Shown in pieces: positions 41,204 to 49,186 of a stretch of DNA of 64,000 bases. The stretch's first letter is position 1. Every line of letters starts with the position of its first letter. The notes below the pieces were generated by a model. It saw only the letters and a list, made by a program, of their open reading frames with translations. It had not been told where the DNA came from and did not search any database. Origin of the DNA: Candidatus Melainabacteria bacterium. Its GTDB lineage: Bacteria > Cyanobacteriota > Vampirovibrionia > 2-02-FULL-35-15. The stretch lies in contig JAHFBF010000003.1 of assembly GCA_023250195.1 (NCBI GenBank), positions 186,001-250,000 on the forward strand, written 5' to 3'. A program made the position numbers and the translations under genes.

Positions 41204-42112
41204 TCATGTAATTCTCGGATCAATCCTCTTGTAGAGAAAATCAATTGTCACGTTTAATGTTGCAAGAATAAAAGAAAAAATTATTGCAGTTCCGGTTATT
41301 AAAAAATAATCCCTGTTTGTAAAAGCAGTTATAAAGTATCTTCCCATTCCTGGTATTGAAAAAAGATATTCTACGACAAAAGAACCTGTAATTAAAATCG
41401 CAATGATTGGTCCAAGAATTGTAATCAAAGAAATTAAACAGTTTTTAAGTGCATGTTTGAAAATAATCTGCCATTTTGGAAGACCTTTACTGATGGCAGT
41501 TTTAATATATTCTTCTGAAAGCTGTTCAAGCATTTGAGTTCTGATTATTCGTGCTATATAGGCTGCTGGTAAAAATGAAAGTGTAATTGTTGGAAGAATT
41601 AGATGTAACGGGCTTTCGTAGAGGGCAACAGGTAGGATCTTTAGCCTTAAGCCAAATATATTAATTAAAAGAGCCCCGATTAAAAAATTTGGAACCGAAA
41701 TCCCAAGAGTTATTAAAGTAATTAAAAATGAACCCAGCAATTTCTTGCTGTATACTGCAGAAGCTATTCCAAATATTAGCCCTGTTGGTACTGCAATGAT
41801 TAAAGCAATTAGTCCTAATGTTATTGATATTGGTAATGCTGCAAATAGGATTTCACTGACAGATCTGTTTACATATTTTAATGAGGGACCTAAATCCCCA
41901 TGTGTTAATCCTTTAATGTAAAGAAAATATTGTGTGTAAATGGATTCATTTAAATGATATTTTTTTTCTAAGTTTAAAACTATTTCCGGTGGTAATGATT
42001 TGTTTCCGGTAAACGGATTTCCGGGGATTAAATGAAGTAATATAAATGTAATTGAAGCTACTAAGAATGTGGTTAAAAGAATCTTTAATATTCCTTTTAA
42101 AAAATATTGCAT
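41204..42112 (-). CDS. ABC transporter permease, OppB/DppB type
   Basis: 302 aa with six predicted membrane helices. FILLHLIPGNPF, the periplasmic LNEQ-like YHLNESIYTQYFLYIKGLTHGDLG and the EAA-loop YIKTAISKGLPKWQIIFKHALKN match the oligopeptide/nickel permease B family. The matching OppC, ATPases and binding protein are not adjacent, so it is an isolated subunit here. Confidence 0.92.
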   Translation of the reverse strand: MQYFLKGILKILLTTFLVASITFILLHLIPGNPFTGNKSLPPEIVLNLEKKYHLNESIYTQYFLYIKGLTHGDLGPSLKYVNRSVSEILFAALPISITLGLIALIIAVPTGLIFGIASAVYSKKLLGSFLITLITLGISVPNFLIGALLINIFGLRLKILPVALYESPLHLILPTITLSFLPAAYIARIIRTQMLEQLSEEYIKTAISKGLPKWQIIFKHALKNCLISLITILGPIIAILITGSFVVEYLFSIPGMGRYFITAFTNRDYFLITGTAIIFSFILATLNVTIDFLYKRIDPRIT

Positions 42113-42182
42113 ATTTATATAAGTATATTATTATTTCCCAGTTTTAGTGTTTTATGAATAGATGTTAAATTCTGCCCACTGA

Positions 42183-42692
42183 TTATGCGCTCAATCCAAT
42201 AATATATTTTTGCCAGTCCGGGAAATAAGATGTTGCCAGTCTTGTTACTTCAAAATATAAATATCCAAGCGGTACTCTTGGATGTTTTAAAAGATGCATG
42301 TTAGCTTCTCTTGGCGTTCGATTTCCTTTTTTTACATTACATCTTTGGCATGATGCAACCACATTTTCCCAATTATCAAACCCGCCCCGGCTTCTTGGAA
42401 TCACATGATCAATTGTCAGGGCAGTTGTTTTACAACCACAATACTGACATGAAAAATGATCTCTGTACATTAAATTTTTTCTTGTAAGCGGAATCTCTTT
42501 GTATGGGATTTTTATGTATTTTCTTAAGCGTATGACTGTTGGTATATTGAAGTTTGCATAAATTACTTTTCCGTTGTGTTCTACCTGTTCTGCTTTTCCT
42601 TTAAAAATTAAGACTACAGCTCTTTTCCAGTTACAGATATTTAATGGTTCATAAGAGGCATTTAAAACTAAAACTTTTTTAGATTCGGTCAT
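42183..42692 (-). CDS. HNH endonuclease, cyanobacterial type
   Basis: 169 aa. An N-terminal domain ([32 protein letters not shown]) precedes the HNH core [38 protein letters not shown], with two CxxC zinc pairs and the DH..P and N residues. This form is widespread in Cyanobacteria and Actinobacteria and is not associated here with a restriction system. Its start codon directly follows a hairpin of the CTTGT leader family (copy G). Confidence 0.9.
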   Translation of the reverse strand: MTESKKVLVLNASYEPLNICNWKRAVVLIFKGKAEQVEHNGKVIYANFNIPTVIRLRKYIKIPYKEIPLTRKNLMYRDHFSCQYCGCKTTALTIDHVIPRSRGGFDNWENVVASCQRCNVKKGNRTPREANMHLLKHPRVPLGYLYFEVTRLATSYFPDWQKYIIGLSA

Positions 42693-42755
42693 TTTTTATG
42701 GCTTCAGACAACCTGAAGCATCCTTTGATTAATTCTCTTCATGGGATCGAATTTG
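42693..42755 (-). repeat. Hairpin leader element, copy G (before the HNH gene)
   Basis: On the minus strand: GATCCCATGAAGAG block, CAAAGGA (42721-42727), hairpin GCTTCAG / CTGAAGC (42713-42719 with 42701-42707), loop GTTGT instead of CTTGT, then CATAAAAA and ATG 42692. Same order as copies A-D. Confidence 0.7.
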
Positions 42756-43007
42756 CTGTCCATTTTTTTTCTTTGTACAGTAGTTTTTTTATCAACTGTA
42801 ATTTTATAGAAATTTATACTATTAGACTAACCTTTATATGTAAAAGTTGTCTTATAAGTGTAACTATCATTAAGTTTTGGTTAAAACCCATGAATCTCTT
42901 ATAAAGAGTGCTTTTATAGCAATTTACCCAATAGTTAGAACATTTTCACCTTTTGCTGATTAAGGACAAGATATAATTTAAATGTTTCAGTAGAAAATAT
43001 TAAAAAG
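42756..43007 (+). promoter_or_regulatory. purF upstream region
   Basis: A+T-rich gap. TATAAT at 42972-42977 predicts a leader of about 25 nt. No good -35 box, operator or riboswitch is seen; CTCTT/AAGAG at about 42895-42907 is a weak hairpin. A 68-codon open frame at 42698-42904 shows no coding signs. Confidence 0.45.
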
Positions 43008-44531
43008 ATGGATATTAATGCACAAAGTGAGGTGATTATTACTCATAATCACCAAACGTTGGTGAGTGAAGAAGCAGAAATCTATGGAAGTGCAAAGGCC
43101 GAGTCCTCCAGCCTGGAGCATGCATGGAAAGAAGCCTGTGGAGTGTTTGGAATAATGGCTCCTGGTGAGGATGTTGCAAGATTAGCCTTCTTTGCTTTGT
43201 ATGCCTTACAACACCGTGGTCAAGAGAGTTGTGGAATAGCTACTTTTTCTAATGACAATGTTTTTTGGCACAAAGACTTAGGCTTGGTAAGCCAGGTATT
43301 TAACGAAGAAATTCTTGCAAAATTATCAGGTGATGTTGCAGTAGGACATACCAGGTATTCAACAACTGGTTCAAACAGTGTTTGTAATGCTCAGCCTATT
43401 TTAGTTGCTTATAAAGATATAAAAATAGTTCTTGCTCACAATGGAAATCTGGTTAATGCTACAGAACTTAGAAATTATTTGATTTTGAAAGGCTATAAAT
43501 TTGAGTCTGCCACTGACAGTGAAGTAATGGCAAAACTAATAGTTCTTGAGCTTAATAACAAAAATGATTTAAAGTCTGCAATAAAAGAAGCTTTTAAAAA
43601 ATGTAAAGGAGCATACTCAGTTGTTTTAGCTACGAAGGATAATCTGGTAGCTGTAAGGGATCCTGATGGTGTAAGACCCCTTTGCATTGGTACTACGATT
43701 AAAAATCAGCATGTTATTGCTTCTGAGACATGTGCTCTGGACATAATTGGTGCAAGCTATAAAAGGGAAGTTGCTCCCGGTGAAATAGTCTTTATAACCA
43801 GAGATCAAAAATTAGATTCAAGTTTATTTGTCTCTGAAATCAAACCTCACCACTGTATCTTTGAACTTATATATTTTTCAAGACCGGATAGTACATTTAA
43901 AGGTCTAAGCATTTACCATTTTAGGAAAGAACTTGGTAGACAATTAGCCCGTGAAGCACCAGTTGATGCAGATTATGTGATTTCAGTGCCTGATTCTGGA
44001 ACTCCTGCTGCAATTGGTTTTGCAGAAGAGTCAAAGCTACCATTTTCAGAAGGATTGATTAAAAATAGATATGTAGGAAGAACGTTTATTCAGCCTTCAC
44101 AAATGCTGCGAGAACTTGGGATAAGATTAAAGTTAAATCCTCTCAGGGATATTATTGCGGGAAAGAAAATAGTAGTTGTTGATGATTCTATTGTCAGAGG
44201 TAATACATCAAGAAAAATTGTAAAACTTTTAAGAGATTCAGGGGCAAAAGAAATTCACATGAGGATCAGTTCTCCGCCTGTTCAGTGGCCATGTTTTTAT
44301 GGCATTGATATTGATTCACGTGATCAGCTGATTGCAGCTAAGAATTCTGTCGATGAAATTACAAAATTTATTGAAGCAGATACATTAAAGTATATAAGTC
44401 ATGAAGGAATGATAAAATCAACAGGATTATCTCAAGATACTTTTTGTACAGCTTGTTTTAGTGGGAAATACCCGATTGAAATTCCACAAGAGCTTGAAGG
44501 TGCAAAACTTAGATATGAAAAAGCAACATAA
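43008..44531 (+). CDS. purF: Amidophosphoribosyltransferase
   Basis: 507 aa, first step of purine synthesis. The glutaminase nucleophile is Cys44 in EACGVFGI after a 43-residue propeptide, much longer than the usual short one. ALQHRGQESCGI and GHTRYSTTG follow. The PRTase domain has VVDDSIVRGNT and the PPi loop PDSGTPAAIGFAEESKLP. Cys residues in PVQWPCFYGID and FCTACFSGKYP are those that bind the [4Fe-4S] cluster of the Bacillus-type enzyme, suggesting oxygen sensitivity. Confidence 0.96.
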   Translation: MDINAQSEVIITHNHQTLVSEEAEIYGSAKAESSSLEHAWKEACGVFGIMAPGEDVARLAFFALYALQHRGQESCGIATFSNDNVFWHKDLGLVSQVFNEEILAKLSGDVAVGHTRYSTTGSNSVCNAQPILVAYKDIKIVLAHNGNLVNATELRNYLILKGYKFESATDSEVMAKLIVLELNNKNDLKSAIKEAFKKCKGAYSVVLATKDNLVAVRDPDGVRPLCIGTTIKNQHVIASETCALDIIGASYKREVAPGEIVFITRDQKLDSSLFVSEIKPHHCIFELIYFSRPDSTFKGLSIYHFRKELGRQLAREAPVDADYVISVPDSGTPAAIGFAEESKLPFSEGLIKNRYVGRTFIQPSQMLRELGIRLKLNPLRDIIAGKKIVVVDDSIVRGNTSRKIVKLLRDSGAKEIHMRISSPPVQWPCFYGIDIDSRDQLIAAKNSVDEITKFIEADTLKYISHEGMIKSTGLSQDTFCTACFSGKYPIEIPQELEGAKLRYEKAT

Positions 44532-44556
44532 ATTACAAAACGTTTATGGGTATATT

Positions 44557-44641
44557 AGGATTTGTCTGGTTTACCCGGCAATCCTATCAGAGGTAAGGGA
44601 TTGACCGAAGGACGCTCGAGCTTGTCTTGAGCGAAATAAAA
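44557..44641 (+). repeat. Hairpin leader element, copy C (before the SpeD-like gene)
   Basis: Hairpin 1 at 44557-44585 (AGGATT/AATCCT, CTGG/CCGG, loop TTTAC). Then CCTATC...AAGGGATTGACC, GAAGGA (44607-44612), hairpin 2 CGCTCGAG (44613-44620), loop CTTGT, CTTGAGCG (44626-44633), then 8 nt and ATG 44642. TATATT at 44551-44556 abuts the element. Confidence 0.85.
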
Positions 44642-45064
44642 ATGAATGATGCAAATAAAACCGGGAAAGAAATGAAATCTTACAGAACGGTAAGATCTAT
44701 AAAAAGTTTAAAATTAAAAAAAGATGCAAAGATAAATCGTATTCATGTACTTCTAGATCTTTATGAGTGTGATGATAAAGCTATTGGAAAAGCAAGTTTA
44801 CTGGAACAAAGAGTGAAAAAAATATTTGCTCAGTTTGAACTTGAACCAAAGATCCAGACTTTTTATCAGTTTCAGCCATTTGGTGTAACTGCAATTATCT
44901 GTGCTGATGGTTTGCAATTTACAATTCATACCTGGCCTGAGTATAAATCTGCTGCTATTGATCTTTATTCTTTCAACAGTAGAAGAACGGCTACTCAGAT
45001 ATGTGATCAGCTGAAGACTATGTTTAAATCTGCTGAATATGAGATGAAAGTAAGACGTAGATAA
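44642..45064 (+). CDS. SpeD-like protein lacking the pyruvoyl serine
   Basis: 140 aa, AdoMet decarboxylase class 1b fold: NRIHVLLDLYECD, FQPFGVTAII and FTIHTWPEYKSAAIDLYS. The cleavage site ESH is replaced by G-L-Q, so the residue that becomes the pyruvoyl group is Leu91. The catalytic Cys is Phe111; the His of IHTWPE (His96) is kept. It cannot self-process or decarboxylate by the known route. Possible roles are a regulatory partner of the true SpeD (28565), as for the trypanosome prozyme, or a new function. A 30-residue basic N-terminal extension is present. Start ATG 44642, directly after leader copy C. Confidence 0.8.
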   Translation: MNDANKTGKEMKSYRTVRSIKSLKLKKDAKINRIHVLLDLYECDDKAIGKASLLEQRVKKIFAQFELEPKIQTFYQFQPFGVTAIICADGLQFTIHTWPEYKSAAIDLYSFNSRRTATQICDQLKTMFKSAEYEMKVRRR

Positions 45065-45067
45065 AAA

Positions 45068-46345
45068 TTACTCTGAGTATTTTTTCAACGCTAACACAGT
45101 ATTATGTCCACCAAATCCAAGCGAAGATATTAAACCAACATTTACTTTTTGCTCTCTTGCTTTATTTGGTACATAGTCTAAATCGCAGTTTGGATCAGGG
45201 GTTTGGTAGTTAATTGTAGGTGTAATGATTCCAGTGTGAATGGTAAGTGCACATATTGCTGTTCCTGTGGGTCCTGCTGCGCCAATTAGGTGTCCTGTCA
45301 TTGATTTTGAGCTTGTTACAGCAAGTTTTTTTGCATGATCCCCAAAAACTCTTTTAATAGCAAAAGTTTCTCTAGCATCATTTAGTGGTGTGGATGTTCC
45401 ATGTGCATGAATATAATTTACATCTTCTGGCTTTACTTCTGCATCTCGGAGAGTTTCAAGCATTGCTCTGGCTGCACCATCGCCGGTTTCATGTGGGGCT
45501 GTTATATGTGCTGCATCACAAGTACCTGCTCCACCAATAACCTCAGCATAAATTTTTGCTCCACGTTTTTTAGCATGTTCAAGTTCTTCAAAAATAACTA
45601 CAACAGCTCCCTCTCCCATTATGAATCCATCACGTTCTTTACTAAATGGGCAGGAAGCCATTTCGGGCGGGCAATTTCTTTTTGAAAGTGCACCCATGTT
45701 ACTGAACGAAGCCATGCTTAAGGGATGAATGGTAGCCTCTGTACCGCCTGTAATTACTACATCTGCTTTATTTAATCTAATCCAGTTTAAGGCATCAAGC
45801 ATTGAGTCAAGACCGCTGGCACATGCTGTCGAGTCATTTTTTGCTCTGCCTTTTAAGCCCCATAAAATTCCAATATAGCCTGATGGAGCATTTGGCATAA
45901 GACGGATAATACTTCTTACACCTACTTTTTTCTGCCCGCCGGTTAAAAGTGCAAGTTGATCTGCACAGGTAGTTTGAATACCACCAATTCCAGTGCCGAC
46001 AAAAGTAGAAACCCGTTCAGTATTTAGCTTTGAAAAGTCTATAGAAGAATCATCTATTGCAAGTTTTGCAGCAGTAACCGCAAATTGTGTAACTTTATCC
46101 ATGTCTTTATTCATGGATTTTAAAAGTCTTGGGTCAGTAAAATATTGCTCAAGGGAAAAATCTTTAACTTCACCGGCAATCTTTACATCAATTGCCTGCC
46201 ATTCAGGGTTTCCTGAATCTTTAATTTTGCCAATGCCGCTTTTCCCAGATTTTAAGCTATTCCAAAAAACACTATTTCCTATTCCTATAGGGGTAACAGG
46301 ACCAATGCCAGTTATAACAACGCGTCTTGTTTTATAACGCTCCAT
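45068..46345 (-). CDS. fabF: 3-oxoacyl-[ACP] synthase II (FabF)
   Basis: 425 aa condensing enzyme. Catalytic Cys in NDSTACASGLDSM, His in HAHGTSTPLNDARE and SSKSMTGHLIGAAG, ending GGHNTVLALKKY. Elongates fatty acids. Adjacent acpP or fabZ genes are absent, so fatty acid genes are scattered. Confidence 0.95.
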   Translation of the reverse strand: MERYKTRRVVITGIGPVTPIGIGNSVFWNSLKSGKSGIGKIKDSGNPEWQAIDVKIAGEVKDFSLEQYFTDPRLLKSMNKDMDKVTQFAVTAAKLAIDDSSIDFSKLNTERVSTFVGTGIGGIQTTCADQLALLTGGQKKVGVRSIIRLMPNAPSGYIGILWGLKGRAKNDSTACASGLDSMLDALNWIRLNKADVVITGGTEATIHPLSMASFSNMGALSKRNCPPEMASCPFSKERDGFIMGEGAVVVIFEELEHAKKRGAKIYAEVIGGAGTCDAAHITAPHETGDGAARAMLETLRDAEVKPEDVNYIHAHGTSTPLNDARETFAIKRVFGDHAKKLAVTSSKSMTGHLIGAAGPTGTAICALTIHTGIITPTINYQTPDPNCDLDYVPNKAREQKVNVGLISSLGFGGHNTVLALKKYSE

Positions 46346-46400
46346 AATTTATCCCATAAATCGTTTCACTTTTTATCGGTTATATTATATCAAGAAATCA

Positions 46401-46490
46401 TATGTCATTCTGAAGGAGTAAAACGACTGAAGAATCTCATAAAATTATTAGTGGTCAACGGAGATTCTTCTCTTCGTTCAGAATGACATA
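46401..46490. repeat. Long inverted repeat T (TATGTCATTCTGA type)
   Basis: 90 bp. Arms TATGTCATTCTGAA / TTCAGAATGACATA and AGAATCTC / GAGATTCT. Lies between the fabF start and the LuxR-type gene. Confidence 0.85.
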
Positions 46491-46521
46491 TAGATTTATT
46501 CTTATGAGTATGTTATCTGGG

Positions 46522-47241
46522 TTAAGTTTTTTCTACTGGTTGACTAATTAGACTTTTAAATAAGTTAGGTTTCTTTGAAAGATTATCTATCCCATGATGT
46601 AATCCATAAAGAACAGCCTGTGTTCTATCATTTACATTTAGCTTTGTGAATATGTTATTAATATGTGTTTTAACAGTGGACTCACTGATAAACAATAGCT
46701 TTGAAATTTGTTTATAGTTTATGCCCTGTGTTAAAGAGTGCAGGACCTCAATCTCTCTGTCTGTAAGTGCATTTAACAGTCCACTGTCAGATTTTGTTTC
46801 AACCCATTGTTTTTGTAGGGAAGATTTTAAGATATTTGTTGTTACACCGCATAAAAACATTTGTCCTTTTGATAATTGCTTAATTGCAGATTCAAGAGAC
46901 TCATTCAAATTTTCTGTGTAAATAATTGCATCGGTGTTTTCAATTACATAACTTAAAATTTTACCCGAATCATTTTCATTTACTGCTAAAATAATTTTGG
47001 TTTTTGGTGAAGTCTGTTTGATTTTTGTAATAACTTCCAGGGCTTCAATTACGCCGGGTAGAGTAGAAGAAAGAAACAGGTAGCTTGGTTTATGTGTCTC
47101 AACTTCAGAAAGGATTCCTTCCTTTGTATTAATTAATGTTTTATTTACTATATGTAATTTATTTTTGGCTAAAGAATCCAGTAAATTCTGATTATTTAAA
47201 AATAAGTTAGATGCTAATAAAATCGTACTTGTATCTTGCAT
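46522..47241 (-). CDS. NarL/LuxR-type regulator with degenerate receiver
   Basis: 239 aa. The C-terminus (about 155-222) is a LuxR HTH: LTDREIEVLHSLTQGINYKQISKLLFISESTVKTHINNIFTKLNVNDRTQAVLYG. The N-terminus folds like a receiver but lacks the phosphorylation chemistry: the usual DD pair reads LLASNLFLNN, and the phospho-acceptor strand (normally LLDxxMPG) reads LFLSSTLPG. It should act without phosphorylation, perhaps by ligand or partner binding. Start at ATG 47241, 5 nt after GGGAG; a GTG at 47247 overlaps the RBS. Confidence 0.88.
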   Translation of the reverse strand: MQDTSTILLASNLFLNNQNLLDSLAKNKLHIVNKTLINTKEGILSEVETHKPSYLFLSSTLPGVIEALEVITKIKQTSPKTKIILAVNENDSGKILSYVIENTDAIIYTENLNESLESAIKQLSKGQMFLCGVTTNILKSSLQKQWVETKSDSGLLNALTDREIEVLHSLTQGINYKQISKLLFISESTVKTHINNIFTKLNVNDRTQAVLYGLHHGIDNLSKKPNLFKSLISQPVEKT

Positions 47242-47340
47242 AAACACTCCCTCTCGAACTTTCCCTACCTTCTACATTTTTAGGCAATTTTTAGGGTTTA
47301 CTATCAGGGACATCCCCAGGGCCAACGGTATTATGATTAA

Positions 47341-47973
47341 ATGTTGTTAAGGTTAGATAAAATGCAAATCTCAAACATCAAATTTCTTAAATCTTTATAT
47401 ATACTCAACCTGCTTATTGCCTTGATTCTTCTTTCAAACCCTTCATTTTGTGCTGATTCTTATAATCCTGAAAGTAAAATTAAGGTTAAGGTAAACTACA
47501 CAGAAAATCCCAATCCGATAGACTTTTTCTTTAATAATAATGAATTTGAAAAATATACTGAAATTGGTCCTCATGAAAAGCTGGATGGGGTCTGGATTGG
47601 AAACTATGCTTTAAGTCAGGAATCTGTTTTTTGGGTAAACCACTCAGTAGAGAAAAGTCATATTTATAACTCTGTATACTTTGGCCCATATACGATTAAT
47701 ATCAAATTCAATTTAACTGATAAAGAGATTTTATCTAGTCTTGAGATAATTCAAAAAGATGTAAAGTACAGTTCTATAAATATTGACCTTGCAAATGATA
47801 AGCAGATAAACTATTGGACAAAAGCTAAAAGTAGAGATTGGTTTCAGGTGGTTAGGGGAAAAATATTCAGGGTAAATGAGAATCAACTCTTTACGGTTTT
47901 TCAAACAATTGTATATGAAAGTAAGATTCCTATTTACGCATTCAAAGGAGAAGCAGTTTTAAATAGATTATAG
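47341..47973 (+). CDS. Secreted protein of unknown function
   Basis: 210 aa from ATG 47341. A Sec signal (FLKSLYILNLLIALILLSNPSFCADS) ends near residue 38, with Cys in SFCADS; the lipobox match (PSFC) is poor, so a plain signal peptide is more likely. The mature part is beta-rich and aromatic (DGVWIGNYALSQESVFWVNHS, VYFGPYTINIKF). A TATTAT at 47329-47334, 6 nt before this ATG, suggests a leaderless start; a Met at 47362 is the alternative. Not recognised. Confidence 0.7.
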   Translation: MLLRLDKMQISNIKFLKSLYILNLLIALILLSNPSFCADSYNPESKIKVKVNYTENPNPIDFFFNNNEFEKYTEIGPHEKLDGVWIGNYALSQESVFWVNHSVEKSHIYNSVYFGPYTINIKFNLTDKEILSSLEIIQKDVKYSSINIDLANDKQINYWTKAKSRDWFQVVRGKIFRVNENQLFTVFQTIVYESKIPIYAFKGEAVLNRL

Positions 47974-48012
47974 ACTTGGAGGGCAGCCTGCTTCGATGGT
48001 CTAAATGTAGGT

Positions 48013-48018
48013 TATAAT
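48013..48018 (+). promoter_or_regulatory. -10 box before rpsA
   Basis: TATAAT with a leader of about 45 nt containing GAGC/GCTC and AAGAAGGAG, which lies 17 nt before ATG 48067. Confidence 0.45.
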
Positions 48019-48066
48019 TGGTGACTCATGAGCTGCGCTCAAGAAGGAGAGTAAATAAAAAATAAT

Positions 48067-49152
48067 ATGATTGATAAAATGGCAGAGTTTGAAAAACTCT
48101 TAAAGGAAGGAAAATACGATTCTAAAGTTACTCAGGGAGATATTGTCAAAGGGAAAATTATCCATTTAGAGAAAGATGGAGCTTTAGTAGATGTAGGCGG
48201 AAAAACAGAAGCATTTTTACCATATAAAGAATTATCTTATAAGGCAAGAAACGTAAAAATTGAAGAATTAGTAAAAGTTGGTGAAGAACATGAGTTCTTT
48301 GTTCTCAGAGATGAATCTGAAGATGAAACTGTCATTGTTTCAATTAAAAAAGTTAATCAGGCACAGGGTTGGAATAAACTTGAAGAGTCCAGAAGAGCAA
48401 ATGAAAGCCTTACAGGAACAGTTGTTTCAGTAGTTAAGGGTGGCATTATTCTTGATTTGTTTGGAATAAGGGGTTTTATTCCTACAAGTCAGTTAAGAAT
48501 TAAAAATGTGCAGCATGACAGCTTGCTTAATACTGAACTAAGTGTAAAAATACTTGAAATTGATCAGAAGAAGAATAAGCTTATCCTTTCTCAGAAACAG
48601 GCTTTGCAGGATGAAAAGGCAGACCTGCGTGAAAAAACAATGCAGAATCTTGAACCCGGACAAAGAATTACTGGTGAAGTAGTCAGGGTTACTGATTTCG
48701 GTGCATTTGTTGATCTTGGTGGAATTGATGGACTGTTACCTATTTCAGAGTTTTCGTGGCAGAGAGTCTCAAATCCTCAGGAAATTTTAAAAGTTGGTCA
48801 ACAGATTGAATTGATGGTATTAAAAATAGACAGGGAAACAAGCAGAATAAGTCTTAGCTTAAAGAGAATGCATAATGATCCCTGGAATGAACTTGAAGGC
48901 AAAATAAAAGAAAATGAACTTATTAAAGGTACTGTCAGTAAAGTTGCAAATTTTGGGGTGTTTGTAGAAGTTTGTCCTGGAGTTGAAGGACTTCTCCCGA
49001 GATCGGAAATTACTGAAGAAACAGAAACTCCAAGAATTGAAGATTATCTGTCAGTTGGACAGGAAATTCAGGTTTTTGTAAAACGCTTTGCTCCAAATGA
49101 ACACAGACTTAGTTTAAGTCTTAAAGAAGTCAAACAAAAAGAAACTGTGTAG
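48067..49152 (+). CDS. rpsA: Ribosomal protein S1
   Basis: 361 aa with four S1 (OB) repeats near residues 22-88, 108-175, 196-265 and 280-350, e.g. GEVVRVTDFGAFVDLGGIDGLLPISE and GTVSKVANFGVFVEVCPGVEGLLPRSE. It helps mRNA bind the 30S subunit. S1 usually assists mRNAs with structured or weak leaders, relevant to the hairpin and leaderless starts seen here. The start may be ATG 48067 or 48079. rodA follows 34 nt downstream. Confidence 0.92.
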   Translation: MIDKMAEFEKLLKEGKYDSKVTQGDIVKGKIIHLEKDGALVDVGGKTEAFLPYKELSYKARNVKIEELVKVGEEHEFFVLRDESEDETVIVSIKKVNQAQGWNKLEESRRANESLTGTVVSVVKGGIILDLFGIRGFIPTSQLRIKNVQHDSLLNTELSVKILEIDQKKNKLILSQKQALQDEKADLREKTMQNLEPGQRITGEVVRVTDFGAFVDLGGIDGLLPISEFSWQRVSNPQEILKVGQQIELMVLKIDRETSRISLSLKRMHNDPWNELEGKIKENELIKGTVSKVANFGVFVEVCPGVEGLLPRSEITEETETPRIEDYLSVGQEIQVFVKRFAPNEHRLSLSLKEVKQKETV

Positions 49153-49186
49153 TGAATAAAACTATGTAAGGTGTTTAACAGCACTA

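Noticed and set aside
42698-42904. 68-codon ORF between the HNH gene and purF
   Set aside because: Overlaps a leader hairpin, has no RBS and has a Phe/Ile/Ser-rich composition typical of non-coding A+T-rich DNA.
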